Below are positions 21,858 through 29,685 of a stretch of DNA of 64,000 bases, in pieces. Each line of letters starts with the position of its first letter. The first letter of the stretch is position 1. Source of the stretch: Mogibacterium sp. (GTDB lineage: Bacteria; Bacillota; Clostridia; Peptostreptococcales; Anaerovoracaceae); assembly GCA_017404265.1 (NCBI GenBank), contig JAFRCS010000012.1, positions 1 to 64,000 of the forward strand, written 5' to 3'. The translations under genes and the position numbers were made by a program. The notes below the pieces were generated by a model that saw only the letters and a program-made list of their open reading frames with translations, did not search any database and had not been told where the DNA came from.

Positions 21858-23564
21858 ATGTATAAAGGAATTGCCGCGTCACGCGGAATCGGAATCGGCA
21901 GCATCTGCCGCATTGTCGAACAGGATCTTTCTTTTGAGGCAAAACTCATTTCGGATACAGCCGCAGAGAAAGACCGTTTTCAGAAAGCCATAGACGACTT
22001 TGTTGAAGAGACATTCGCGATGGCAGAAGACGTAAGAAAAAATATCGGGCCTCAGGAAGCTGACATCCTTATGGGCCATGCTGTCATGATCCAGGATCCT
22101 GCGATGTCGGGAGAAATGTTCAGCATGATAGACGCCGGCCAGTGTGCAGAATCCGCGCTTACGGCTGTCTGCGACATGTTCCATGGGATGTTCTCCGCAA
22201 TGGACGATGAAATGATGCGTCAGAGAGCTTCGGATATCGCGGACGTCAAGGTATGCATCCTCAAGAAACTGCTGGGGATACAGGATGTCGAGATCAGCAA
22301 GCTGGCTCCGGGCACTGTGCTCGTATGCAAAGATCTTACGCCTTCGATGACATCACAGATAGTAAAAGAGAACGTTACCGGTATCATCACTGAGATCGGC
22401 GGCGTCACATCCCATTCCGCCATTCTGGCGAGAGCTCTTGAGATCCCTGCGGTTCTTTCCGTACCGGGTATCGTGGATATGGTAGAGGACAAGGATACCG
22501 CCATAGTTGACGGTACAGCCGGTGATGTATTCATCAATCCGGACGGAGATGTCCTTGCACAGTATCTCATCAAGCGCGAGGAGTACATAAAGAAACAGGC
22601 GGAGCTCAAGAAATTCATCGGCAAGGAGACACTGACCGCTGATGGCGACAAGCTTGAGATCTTCTGCAACATCGGTACTCCTAAGGACGCAAAGAAAGCA
22701 ATGGAATGCGACGGAGAAGGCGTGGGCCTCTTCCGTACGGAATTCCTTTTCATGGATAATACACACCTTCCTACAGAGGAAGAGCAGTTTGAGGCATATA
22801 AGGAAGCCCTTCAGACCATGGAGGGCAGAACCATCATCATCCGTACACTGGATATCGGCGGCGACAAGGACATCCCTTACATGGACTTTGAGAAAGAGGA
22901 CAATCCGTTCCTCGGCTTCAGAGCCGTCAGATACTGCCTTGCCAACACCGACATGTACAAGACGCAGCTGCGCGCAATAGTAAGAGCAAGCGCGTTCGGT
23001 ACAGCCAAGATCATGGTGCCTCTGGTAACAAATGTCGAGGAAGTCAGAAAAGTCAAGGAGCTTGTTGAGGGCATCAAGGATGATCTTCGCAAGGAGGGCA
23101 TCGCTTTTGATGAAGGCATCGAAGTAGGATGCATGATGGAGACAGCGGCATCCACGATGATCGCCGACCTCCTCGCAAAAGAGGCGGACTTCTTCTCGAT
23201 CGGAACGAATGACCTCACGGGCTACACAATGGGCGTAGACAGAGGAAATGCAAAGGTCGCGTATCTCTACTCCGCGTTCGAGCCTGCAGTGCTCCGATCA
23301 ATCAAGAGAATCATTGAATGCGGCAAGAAGGAAGGCATCCCTGTGGGAATGTGCGGAGAAGCTGCTGCCGATCCTCTCATGATCCCGCTGCTGATGTCGT
23401 TCGGACTCGATGAGTACAGCGTAAACCCTGTGCTCGTTCTCACAGCCCGCTGCATCATTTCAAAGTGGACAAAGGCCGAGGCTGACGCTCTTGCGGATAA
23501 GGTCCTGGCAATGGATACACAGGAAGAGATCGTAGCTGCTCTCAGGGCAGCTGCCAAGGAATAG
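21858..23564 (+). CDS. ptsI: PTS Enzyme I (phosphoenolpyruvate-protein phosphotransferase), operon-specific
   Basis: 568 residues, the full length of EI. The N-terminal HPr-binding and phosphohistidine part carries His186 in GGVTSHSAILARALEIPAV; the usual GGRTSH has Val in place of Arg. The PEP-binding barrel includes GEGVGLFRTEFLFMD, RTLDIGGDKDIPYM, NPFLGFRAVR, FFSIGTNDLTGYTMGVDR and the catalytic Cys in GMCGEAAADP. The C-terminal GLDEYSVNPVLVLTARCII differs from the common FSMSxxxILPARS form. These changes suggest a specialised paralogue. AGGAGG-like CGGAGG precedes ATG 21858; the frame is open further upstream. Confidence 0.92.
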   Translation: MYKGIAASRGIGIGSICRIVEQDLSFEAKLISDTAAEKDRFQKAIDDFVEETFAMAEDVRKNIGPQEADILMGHAVMIQDPAMSGEMFSMIDAGQCAESALTAVCDMFHGMFSAMDDEMMRQRASDIADVKVCILKKLLGIQDVEISKLAPGTVLVCKDLTPSMTSQIVKENVTGIITEIGGVTSHSAILARALEIPAVLSVPGIVDMVEDKDTAIVDGTAGDVFINPDGDVLAQYLIKREEYIKKQAELKKFIGKETLTADGDKLEIFCNIGTPKDAKKAMECDGEGVGLFRTEFLFMDNTHLPTEEEQFEAYKEALQTMEGRTIIIRTLDIGGDKDIPYMDFEKEDNPFLGFRAVRYCLANTDMYKTQLRAIVRASAFGTAKIMVPLVTNVEEVRKVKELVEGIKDDLRKEGIAFDEGIEVGCMMETAASTMIADLLAKEADFFSIGTNDLTGYTMGVDRGNAKVAYLYSAFEPAVLRSIKRIIECGKKEGIPVGMCGEAAADPLMIPLLMSFGLDEYSVNPVLVLTARCIISKWTKAEADALADKVLAMDTQEEIVAALRAAAKE

Positions 23565-23582
23565 CGGCATAAGGAGAAAGCC

Positions 23583-24428
23583 ATGACAAAAGACGAAAAG
23601 AAAGAACTGATGATACTTGCCTGCAAGGTGAGGATGGGCGTGATCGAAGGCACCCATGCCGCCAAATCAGGTCATCCGGGCGGAAGTCTTTCCTCTGCAG
23701 ATGTGTACACATATCTGTATTTCAAGGAAATGAATATAGACCCGGAGAATCCTAAAGATCCTGACAGAGACAGATTCGTTCTGTCGAAGGGTCACACAGC
23801 GCCGGGACTATATTCGGTACTGGCAAACAGAGGCTTCTTCCCTGTTGAAGAACTTCTGACACTCAGACACATCGGAAGCCGTCTGCAGGGACACCCTAAC
23901 ATGAACGAGACTCCGGGAGTGGACATGTCCACAGGCTCTCTCGGCCAGGGTGTATCCGCTGCTGCCGGCATGGCTCTTGGCGCAAAGAAGCAGGGCAAGG
24001 ATCTGAGAGTATATACGCTGCTTGGCGACGGAGAGATCGAAGAAGGCCAGGTTTGGGAGGCGATGATGTTCGCTCATCACTATGGACTCGACAATCTCTG
24101 CGTGATAGTCGACAACAATGACCTTCAGATCGACGGAAGGATCGCGGACGTTATCGATCCGTATCCTATCCCGGACAAATTTAAGGCGTTCGGACTCAAT
24201 GTAGTGGAGATCGACGGCCATGATTTCGACCAGATAGAAGATGCTTTCAACAAGGCAAGAGCGACAAAGGGCGTTCCTACCGCGATAATCATGAAGACGC
24301 TCAAGGGCAAAGGAGTGAGCTTCATGGAAGATCAGGCCGGATGGCACGGCAAGGCTCCTAACGATGAGCAGTACGAACAGGCCATGGGAGAACTCAGGAA
24401 GCAGCTCGAAGAAGTGGAGGCGATGTAA
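23583..24428 (+). CDS. Transketolase, N-terminal (thiamine diphosphate-binding) subunit
   Basis: 281 residues corresponding to the first half of a transketolase: SGHPGGSLSSADVYTYLYF, the KGHTAPGLYSVLANRGFF region, and the ThDP/Mg site LLGDGEIEEGQVWEAMMFAHHYGLDNLCVIVDNND. It pairs with the C-terminal subunit encoded 1 nt downstream. Split transketolases are common in Archaea and Clostridia and also occur as dedicated enzymes in apiose or polyol pathways. Together with the transaldolase it would feed ketose phosphates into central metabolism. AAGGAG precedes the ATG. Confidence 0.92.
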   Translation: MTKDEKKELMILACKVRMGVIEGTHAAKSGHPGGSLSSADVYTYLYFKEMNIDPENPKDPDRDRFVLSKGHTAPGLYSVLANRGFFPVEELLTLRHIGSRLQGHPNMNETPGVDMSTGSLGQGVSAAAGMALGAKKQGKDLRVYTLLGDGEIEEGQVWEAMMFAHHYGLDNLCVIVDNNDLQIDGRIADVIDPYPIPDKFKAFGLNVVEIDGHDFDQIEDAFNKARATKGVPTAIIMKTLKGKGVSFMEDQAGWHGKAPNDEQYEQAMGELRKQLEEVEAM

Positions 24429-24429
24429 T

Positions 24430-25368
24430 ATGGCAGATGTAAAGAAGATCGCGACAAGAGAGAGCTACGGCAACGCGCTCGCAGCGCTCGGAAAAGAACA
24501 TGATAATGTGGTCGTTCTTGACGCTGACCTTGCAGGAGCTACCAAGACGAGCACTTTCAAGAAGGAATTCCCTGACAGACACTTTGACTGCGGTATCGCA
24601 GAGGGCAACATGATGGCCGTAGCGGCCGGACTTGCATCGATGGGGCTGGTACCATTCGCGTCGACATTCGCGATGTTTGCTGCCGGCAGGGCATTCGAGC
24701 AGGTCAGAAACTCGATAGGATATCCGCATCTGAACGTCAAGATCGGCGCGACACACGGCGGTATTTCCGTTGGTGAGGATGGCGCATCCCACCAGTGCTG
24801 CGAGGACTTCGCTCTCATGCGCAGCATCCCGGGCATGACTGTCATCTGCCCTTCGGACGACGTTGAAGCGCGTGCTGCAGTTAATGCCGCTTATGAATTC
24901 GAGGGTCCGGTATATCTGAGATTCGGACGTTCCGGCGTGCCTGTATTCCACGATGAGGACAGCTTCAAGTTCGAGATCGGCAAGGGAGAAGTCCTTCAGG
25001 ATGGAAACGACGTGGCGATAATCGCGACAGGCCTGATGGTTTGCGAAGCCATGAAGGCGGGCGAAGAACTGAAGGCAGACGGTATCAATGCGAGAGTCAT
25101 CAACATGGCCACCATCAAGCCTCTTGACGAGGAACTGGTACTCAAGGCTGCGAAAGAATGCGGAAAGATCGTCACATGCGAAGAGCACTCCATCATCGGA
25201 GGACTCGGCGAGGCGGTCAGCTCGCTTCTTGCTGAGAAACTGCCGACTCCGGTACGCCGCATAGGAGTGAACGATGAATTCGGTCATTCCGGTCCTGCTG
25301 CGGATCTGCTCAAGGATTTCGGCCTCTCGGCAGAGAATATCGTTGCTACTGTAAAGGCGTTCAAATAA
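24430..25368 (+). CDS. Transketolase, C-terminal (pyrimidine-binding) subunit
   Basis: 312 residues. It starts [21 protein letters not shown] and contains [31 protein letters not shown] (the catalytic Glu that activates ThDP), [31 protein letters not shown] and the C-terminal domain with [15 protein letters not shown]. The start codon lies 1 nt after the stop of the N-terminal subunit gene and the GGAGG is in the end of that gene, so the two are translationally coupled and should form a heterotetramer. Confidence 0.92.
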   Translation: MADVKKIATRESYGNALAALGKEHDNVVVLDADLAGATKTSTFKKEFPDRHFDCGIAEGNMMAVAAGLASMGLVPFASTFAMFAAGRAFEQVRNSIGYPHLNVKIGATHGGISVGEDGASHQCCEDFALMRSIPGMTVICPSDDVEARAAVNAAYEFEGPVYLRFGRSGVPVFHDEDSFKFEIGKGEVLQDGNDVAIIATGLMVCEAMKAGEELKADGINARVINMATIKPLDEELVLKAAKECGKIVTCEEHSIIGGLGEAVSSLLAEKLPTPVRRIGVNDEFGHSGPAADLLKDFGLSAENIVATVKAFK

Positions 25369-25393
25369 GCTATTTCTTAAGGAGGAACAAGCA

Positions 25394-26047
25394 ATGAGAT
25401 TTTTCATTGATACAGCTAAAGTCGAAGATATCAAGGCTGCCAACGACATGGGCATCATATGCGGAGTGACGACAAATCCTTCGCTGATCGCCAAGGAAGG
25501 CAGAGACTTCAATGAAGTCATCAAGGAGATCACGGAGATAGTTGACGGCCCTATCAGCGGCGAGGTCAAGGCAACAACGACAGACGCTGAGGGAATGATC
25601 AAAGAAGGACGCGAGATCGCGGCCATCCATCCGAACATGGTAGTCAAGATCCCTATGACAGCGGAAGGACTGAAGGCAGTCAAGGTCCTGTCAGCAGAGG
25701 GTATCAAGACAAATGTGACATTGATCTTCACTGCTAACCAGGCTCTCCTGGCAGCAAGAGCAGGCGCTACATACGTTTCGCCTTTCCTCGGAAGACTCGA
25801 TGACATCTCGGTAAGAGGCACAGACCTGATCAGAGAGATCGCGGACATCTTCGCTGTAGCCGGTATCGAGACAGAGATCATCTGCGCGAGTGTAAGAAAT
25901 CCGATGCATGTCACAGACTGCGCTCTTGCAGGCGGAGACATCGCGACGGTACCGTTCGGAGTTCTGATGAAGATGATCGATCATCCGCTGACGGATATCG
26001 GTATCGAGAAATTCAAGAAGGATTACATAGCGGTATTCGGAGAATAA
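25394..26047 (+). CDS. tal: Small transaldolase (TalC/FSA family)
   Basis: 217 residues. Schiff-base Lys85 lies in NMVVKIPMT, the position known for the FSA/TalC family. Residue 131 is Phe (VSPFLGRLD); Tyr here is typical of fructose-6-phosphate aldolase, whereas Phe is typical of true transaldolases, so transaldolase activity is more likely. It is last in the gutM operon, 25 nt after the transketolase, and moves dihydroxyacetone units between sugar phosphates. GGAGG precedes the ATG. Confidence 0.9.
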   Translation: MRFFIDTAKVEDIKAANDMGIICGVTTNPSLIAKEGRDFNEVIKEITEIVDGPISGEVKATTTDAEGMIKEGREIAAIHPNMVVKIPMTAEGLKAVKVLSAEGIKTNVTLIFTANQALLAARAGATYVSPFLGRLDDISVRGTDLIREIADIFAVAGIETEIICASVRNPMHVTDCALAGGDIATVPFGVLMKMIDHPLTDIGIEKFKKDYIAVFGE

Positions 26048-26057
26048 GAACATAAGC

Positions 26058-26086
26058 AAAAGACTTCACAAGGCCGGAAGTCTTTT
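26058..26086. terminator. Bidirectional terminator after the transaldolase gene
   Basis: AAAAGACTTC (26058-26067) pairs with GAAGTCTTTT (26077-26086). It ends the polyol operon and the convergent ATP-grasp gene. Confidence 0.85.
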
Positions 26087-26099
26087 ATATTTGCGCAGT

Positions 26100-27320
26100 T
26101 TATTTATATAAATGAGGCATAAGCTTAGGAGCCTCTTCATCGAGGACGTAATAAGCGAACTCACCAACCTCTTTCTCCGTATCCAGAAGAGCCATGTACA
26201 TCTGGCTGCCCATGGCTGCGTAGAAAACGGCAGGCATGCGCTGACACATCGTGATCTTGTCACCGTAACGGGACAGTATCTCATCGTGACTGTGAACATG
26301 TTTGAATCTGTCCTTGACGCCTACGAAGATACAGTAGCGGTCAGGACCGTTATTTGCGTCAGCGGAGGATATGCCGCATACCATGTCCGCCCATATGCGG
26401 TAGACGTCCGTAGAATGCGAGAAGTTCATCATATCGGGGATGAATCCCCCCGCGGGACGCATGTTGACTTCAAGCCCTACGAATTCTCCCGCCTCGGCAA
26501 GGCCTTTGCGGGCCTCCGTGAGTTTGAAGAACTCGAAATGCACGAAGCGGCTTTTGACCTTGAAGCCTTTCAGGGCTCTGCGTCCGTAATCGCGCAGCTG
26601 ATCCGGCACTTCTGGAACGACGTATATGATGGCCTCCGTGTCATCGTTGACGGAGTCAGCAACGTTGACGCAGGTGAATGATGATTCGAAGACAGGATCT
26701 CCGTTTTCGTCGCATATGGCGTCATAGGTATAGATGTCTCCGGCAATGTATTCTTCCATCACGTAATCCTTGCCGGAGACTGCAGCGAAGAAGTCTTTCA
26801 GTTCTTCTTCGTTATCGATCTTGAATGTCTCGCTGGCGCCGACACCGACGTTAGGTTTTGCGAAGACGGGATATCCGCCTATCTCACCAAGGAACTCAAG
26901 GGCGGCCTCAATGGTGGACACTCTGTGCTGACGCGCGGAAGGAATGCCTGCTGCGCGGTACACAGGCTTCATGGCAGCTTTGCTCTTCCAGAGCGCGAGA
27001 TCTTCAGGCTGAACACCGGTCATGACATTGAAATCCTGCCTGAGCCTTGCGTCCAGCTCAAGCCAATACTCATTGTTTGATTCGATCCAGTCTATGCGGC
27101 CATATTTGAAGGCAAAGAAAGCGACGGCTCGGTAAACCTGGCCGTAATCCTCCATGGAATCGACCTTGTAGTATTCGGTAAGCGAGCTTTTGAGCATGTC
27201 GCTGAGCGAATCATAGGAAGCGTCGCCTACGCCCAGAACATTGACCCCGTTAGCGTTGAGTCTGTCGCAGAAGTTGCGGAAATTGTCCGGGAAGTTAGGT
27301 GAGATAAAAACAAAATTCAT
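26100..27320 (-). CDS. ATP-grasp carboxylate-amine ligase family protein
   Basis: 406 residues. An N-terminal pre-ATP-grasp domain (MNFVFISPNFPDNFRNFCDRLNANGVNVLGVG) is followed by the ATP-grasp fold: YPVFAKPNVGVGASETFKI (P-loop-like Lys and Gly-rich loop), DYVMEEYIAGDIYTYDAI and the Mg-binding GLEVNMRPAGGFIPDMMNFS. It would join a carboxylate to an amine using ATP. It is divergent from a PIG-L deacetylase gene. The substrate is unknown; the family includes dipeptide, biotin-carboxylase-like and peptide-modifying ligases. The chosen ATG (27320) starts the domain; the frame is open to 27431 but that part is not family-like. Confidence 0.82.
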   Translation of the reverse strand: MNFVFISPNFPDNFRNFCDRLNANGVNVLGVGDASYDSLSDMLKSSLTEYYKVDSMEDYGQVYRAVAFFAFKYGRIDWIESNNEYWLELDARLRQDFNVMTGVQPEDLALWKSKAAMKPVYRAAGIPSARQHRVSTIEAALEFLGEIGGYPVFAKPNVGVGASETFKIDNEEELKDFFAAVSGKDYVMEEYIAGDIYTYDAICDENGDPVFESSFTCVNVADSVNDDTEAIIYVVPEVPDQLRDYGRRALKGFKVKSRFVHFEFFKLTEARKGLAEAGEFVGLEVNMRPAGGFIPDMMNFSHSTDVYRIWADMVCGISSADANNGPDRYCIFVGVKDRFKHVHSHDEILSRYGDKITMCQRMPAVFYAAMGSQMYMALLDTEKEVGEFAYYVLDEEAPKLMPHLYK

Positions 27321-27495
27321 GTGGGACCTCTGTCTTTCCAATGCCCGTGATAACAGCCAACAAGGCTGCGCCCACATTTTTCTTTTGATAATACCACATT
27401 TCTCCCCGTAAATTTGACAGGATGTGCACATTTCCTGTTGTATTTTCGATATAATTAATTATTAGCGAAATACAGTAATATCAACGAGACGTGAC

Positions 27496-28266
27496 ATGGG
27501 AATTACAAAACTCGCGCTTAAGATAGCGGCTCCGGCGCCTAAGGTAGAAGAGTTCTCAAACTACCTGTTCATTGGGCCCCATCCGGACGACATAGAGATA
27601 GGATGCGGCGCCACGATAGCCAAGCTGACTGCGGCCGGAAAGAAGGTAAGTTTTCTTATACTGACCGACGGAAGATACGGCGACGGTTTTTCCGGGGGCA
27701 TAAAGGGAGACGCTCTTGCAGAACTCCGCAGGAAAGAGTCTGTACGCTCAGCGGAAGTGCTGGGAGTGACGGATGTGCGCTTTCTGGACCTGTCCGACGG
27801 AGGTTTCTATGACTATGAGGACATGCTTAAGGGCATCGCGAAAGCCATTGGTGATATAAAGCCGGAGCTGGTCTTTGCGCCGGACCCTTATACAGGACAG
27901 GAATGCCATATAGATCACCTGAATGCGGGACGGGCGGCAGCGCATATCGCGTACTTTGCGCCGTATCCGAGCGTGATGGAACAATACGGTACGGTACCGG
28001 CGGATGTGAAAGGCATAGCCTTCTACATGACCGCGAAGGCGAACCGCTTCGTAAAGGTTACAAAGGAGCAGTTCAGGCTTCAGAATGAGGCGATCTTCGG
28101 ATGTCACACAAGCCAGTTTCCTGCGGGCAGCGATGAAGCCAAACAGCTTGCGCTGTACATGAAACTGCGTTCAGCGGGCTTCGGACTGCGCAGCTTCTGC
28201 TCCCATGCAGAAGGCTTCCGCGTACTTGGACAGACACACATGCACTGTCTGCCTGAGAACGCCTGA
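27496..28266 (+). CDS. PIG-L family N-acetylglucosaminyl-type deacetylase
   Basis: 256 residues. Zn ligands HPDD (29-32, FIGPHPDDIEIGCGAT) and H-x-x-D-H (138-141, CHIDHLNAGR) are the PIG-L hallmarks; TDGRYGDG also fits. Members remove acetyl groups from N-acetylglucosamine conjugates (MshB, BshB, lincomycin and GPI pathways). It is divergent from an ATP-grasp ligase and is followed after 48 nt by an iron-sulfur aldo/keto reductase. The substrate cannot be told from the sequence. The ribosome binding site is poor (ACGAGACGTGAC before the ATG). Confidence 0.88.
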   Translation: MGITKLALKIAAPAPKVEEFSNYLFIGPHPDDIEIGCGATIAKLTAAGKKVSFLILTDGRYGDGFSGGIKGDALAELRRKESVRSAEVLGVTDVRFLDLSDGGFYDYEDMLKGIAKAIGDIKPELVFAPDPYTGQECHIDHLNAGRAAAHIAYFAPYPSVMEQYGTVPADVKGIAFYMTAKANRFVKVTKEQFRLQNEAIFGCHTSQFPAGSDEAKQLALYMKLRSAGFGLRSFCSHAEGFRVLGQTHMHCLPENA

Positions 28267-28314
28267 TAGGAAGCGCAAATGATCCCATATATCTGGAACA
28301 GGGGGAAAAGGGAA

Positions 28315-29463
28315 ATGTATAACAGAACATTCAAAGAAATAAAAAAGCATCTTGCTTTCGGCATGATGAGACTGCCGATGAAAGATGATAAGATCGACAA
28401 TGAGCAGGTATGCAGGATGGTGGATCTGTTCCTTGAAAAGGGTTTCAACTATTTTGACACCGCTCACGGGTATCATGACGGACTCAGTGAGATCGCGGTA
28501 AAGGAGTGCCTCACATCAAGGCACGACCGCAGCGAGTACATCCTGACGGACAAGCTTACGGACGCGTACTTCAAGACGGAAGAGGATATCAGACCGCTGA
28601 TCGATTCGCAGCTTGAGGCATGCGGAGTTGAATACTTTGACTTTCTGTTGATGCACGCGCAGAATGCAAAAAACTTTGAGTTCTTCAAGCAGTGCCGCGC
28701 ATATGAGACCGCATTCGATCTCAAGGCGGAGGGAAAGGTCCGCCATGTGGGACTGTCGTTCCATGACAAGGCAACTGTACTGGACCGTATACTCACTGAG
28801 TATCCTGAAGTCGAGATAGTTCAGATACAGTTCAACTACCTTGACTACGAGGACGTTTCCATAGAGAGCCGCAAGGTTTATGAAGTCTGCCGCAAGCATG
28901 GAAAACCGGTCCTTGTCATGGAACCTGTCAGAGGCGGAAACCTCGTGAACCTGCCGGAAGAGGCGCAGAAGGCTCTGGATGATCTGAGAGCTGAGACCGG
29001 ATCCGGCTGCAGCAATGCGGGCTACGCCCTCAGGTTTGCCGCAGGATTCGACGGGATCGAAATGGTGCTGTCCGGAATGAGTAATATGGAGCAGATGGAG
29101 GACAATATCCATACTTTCAGCTGCAATGACGGAGACTTTGAACCTCTAAGCGATAAGGAACTTGAGGCCATCAATAAGGTGGTGGATGTATTCGGCTCGA
29201 TGGGAGCAATACCTTGCACCGGATGCAGATACTGCGTGGAAGAGAACCACTGCCCTATGGAGATAAAGATACCGAACCTGTTCTCCACATATAACAGCAA
29301 GAAACTGTTTGACAAGGTCAATCCTTGGGCGACATTCGAAAGCATCACCAAAGACAGCGGAAAGCCGAGCGACTGCATTGAATGCGGCATGTGCGAAGCG
29401 GTGTGTCCGCAGCACCTGGAAATACGCGATCTTCTTAAGAAAGCAAGCGAACTTTTCGAATAG
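28315..29463 (+). CDS. Aldo/keto reductase with C-terminal 4Fe-4S ferredoxin domain
   Basis: 382 residues. The AKR barrel has the catalytic Asp-Tyr in FDTAHGYHDG (about 44-53), Lys in LTDKLTD and His in LLMHAQN. The C-terminal ~90 residues carry CTGCRYCVEENHCP and CIECGMCEAVCP, binding two [4Fe-4S] clusters. This architecture is common in anaerobes, where electrons may come from ferredoxin. The substrate is unknown. ATG 28315 has AAAGGG nearby; the frame is open to 28279. It lies 48 nt after the PIG-L gene. Confidence 0.9.
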   Translation: MYNRTFKEIKKHLAFGMMRLPMKDDKIDNEQVCRMVDLFLEKGFNYFDTAHGYHDGLSEIAVKECLTSRHDRSEYILTDKLTDAYFKTEEDIRPLIDSQLEACGVEYFDFLLMHAQNAKNFEFFKQCRAYETAFDLKAEGKVRHVGLSFHDKATVLDRILTEYPEVEIVQIQFNYLDYEDVSIESRKVYEVCRKHGKPVLVMEPVRGGNLVNLPEEAQKALDDLRAETGSGCSNAGYALRFAAGFDGIEMVLSGMSNMEQMEDNIHTFSCNDGDFEPLSDKELEAINKVVDVFGSMGAIPCTGCRYCVEENHCPMEIKIPNLFSTYNSKKLFDKVNPWATFESITKDSGKPSDCIECGMCEAVCPQHLEIRDLLKKASELFE

Positions 29464-29493
29464 GCTCCGCAAACACTAAGAGCCTTGAAACTG

Positions 29494-29523
29494 TTGACAA
29501 ACCCGGGTCAGATGTGTGATATT
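29494..29523 (+). promoter_or_regulatory. Promoter of the riboswitch-controlled operon
   Basis: Perfect TTGACA (29494-29499), 18-bp spacer, GATATT (29518-29523) preceded by TGT; initiation near 29530, just before the riboswitch aptamer. Confidence 0.7.
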
Positions 29524-29529
29524 TAGCAT

Positions 29530-29626
29530 GGTTAATGAGGGAGTAGCTTGCGCAGCGATGCGTGACATATTTCGTCAATACGGGAAGATTTCCCCGGGGT
29601 ATGTTCGAAGTAGCGAGACTTTTACT
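29530..29626 (+). ncRNA. yybP-ykoY (Mn2+-sensing) riboswitch aptamer
   Basis: The conserved elements appear in order: GGGAGTAGC (29539-29548), TTCGTCAATACGGG (29571-29584) with its hairpin partner CCCCGGGGTATGTT (29592-29605), and AGCGAGAC (29612-29619). They match the known aptamer pattern (GGGGAGUAGC, UCGUCAAU, AGCAAGACC). The 3' strand GAGACTTTTAC is also the left arm of the terminator that follows, a standard on-switch layout in which Mn2+ binding prevents termination. It precedes a Na/Pi-cotransporter-family gene and, within the same gene string, hydroxyproline dehydratase. Confidence 0.78.
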
Positions 29627-29654
29627 GTTGTTTTTTCGGTGAAAGTCTCTTTTT
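29615..29654 (+). terminator. Riboswitch expression-platform terminator
   Basis: GAGACTTTTAC (29615-29625) pairs with GTGAAAGTCTC (29639-29649, one G-U), followed by a T run. The left arm overlaps the 3' strand of the aptamer, so ligand binding and termination exclude each other. Confidence 0.8.
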
Positions 29655-29685
29655 AATAATAAAATCGGAAAGGAAGAAAGATTTT

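Noticed and set aside
24394..25941. 515-codon minus-strand open frame
   Set aside because: It lies opposite transketolase and transaldolase genes and has no family-like segments.
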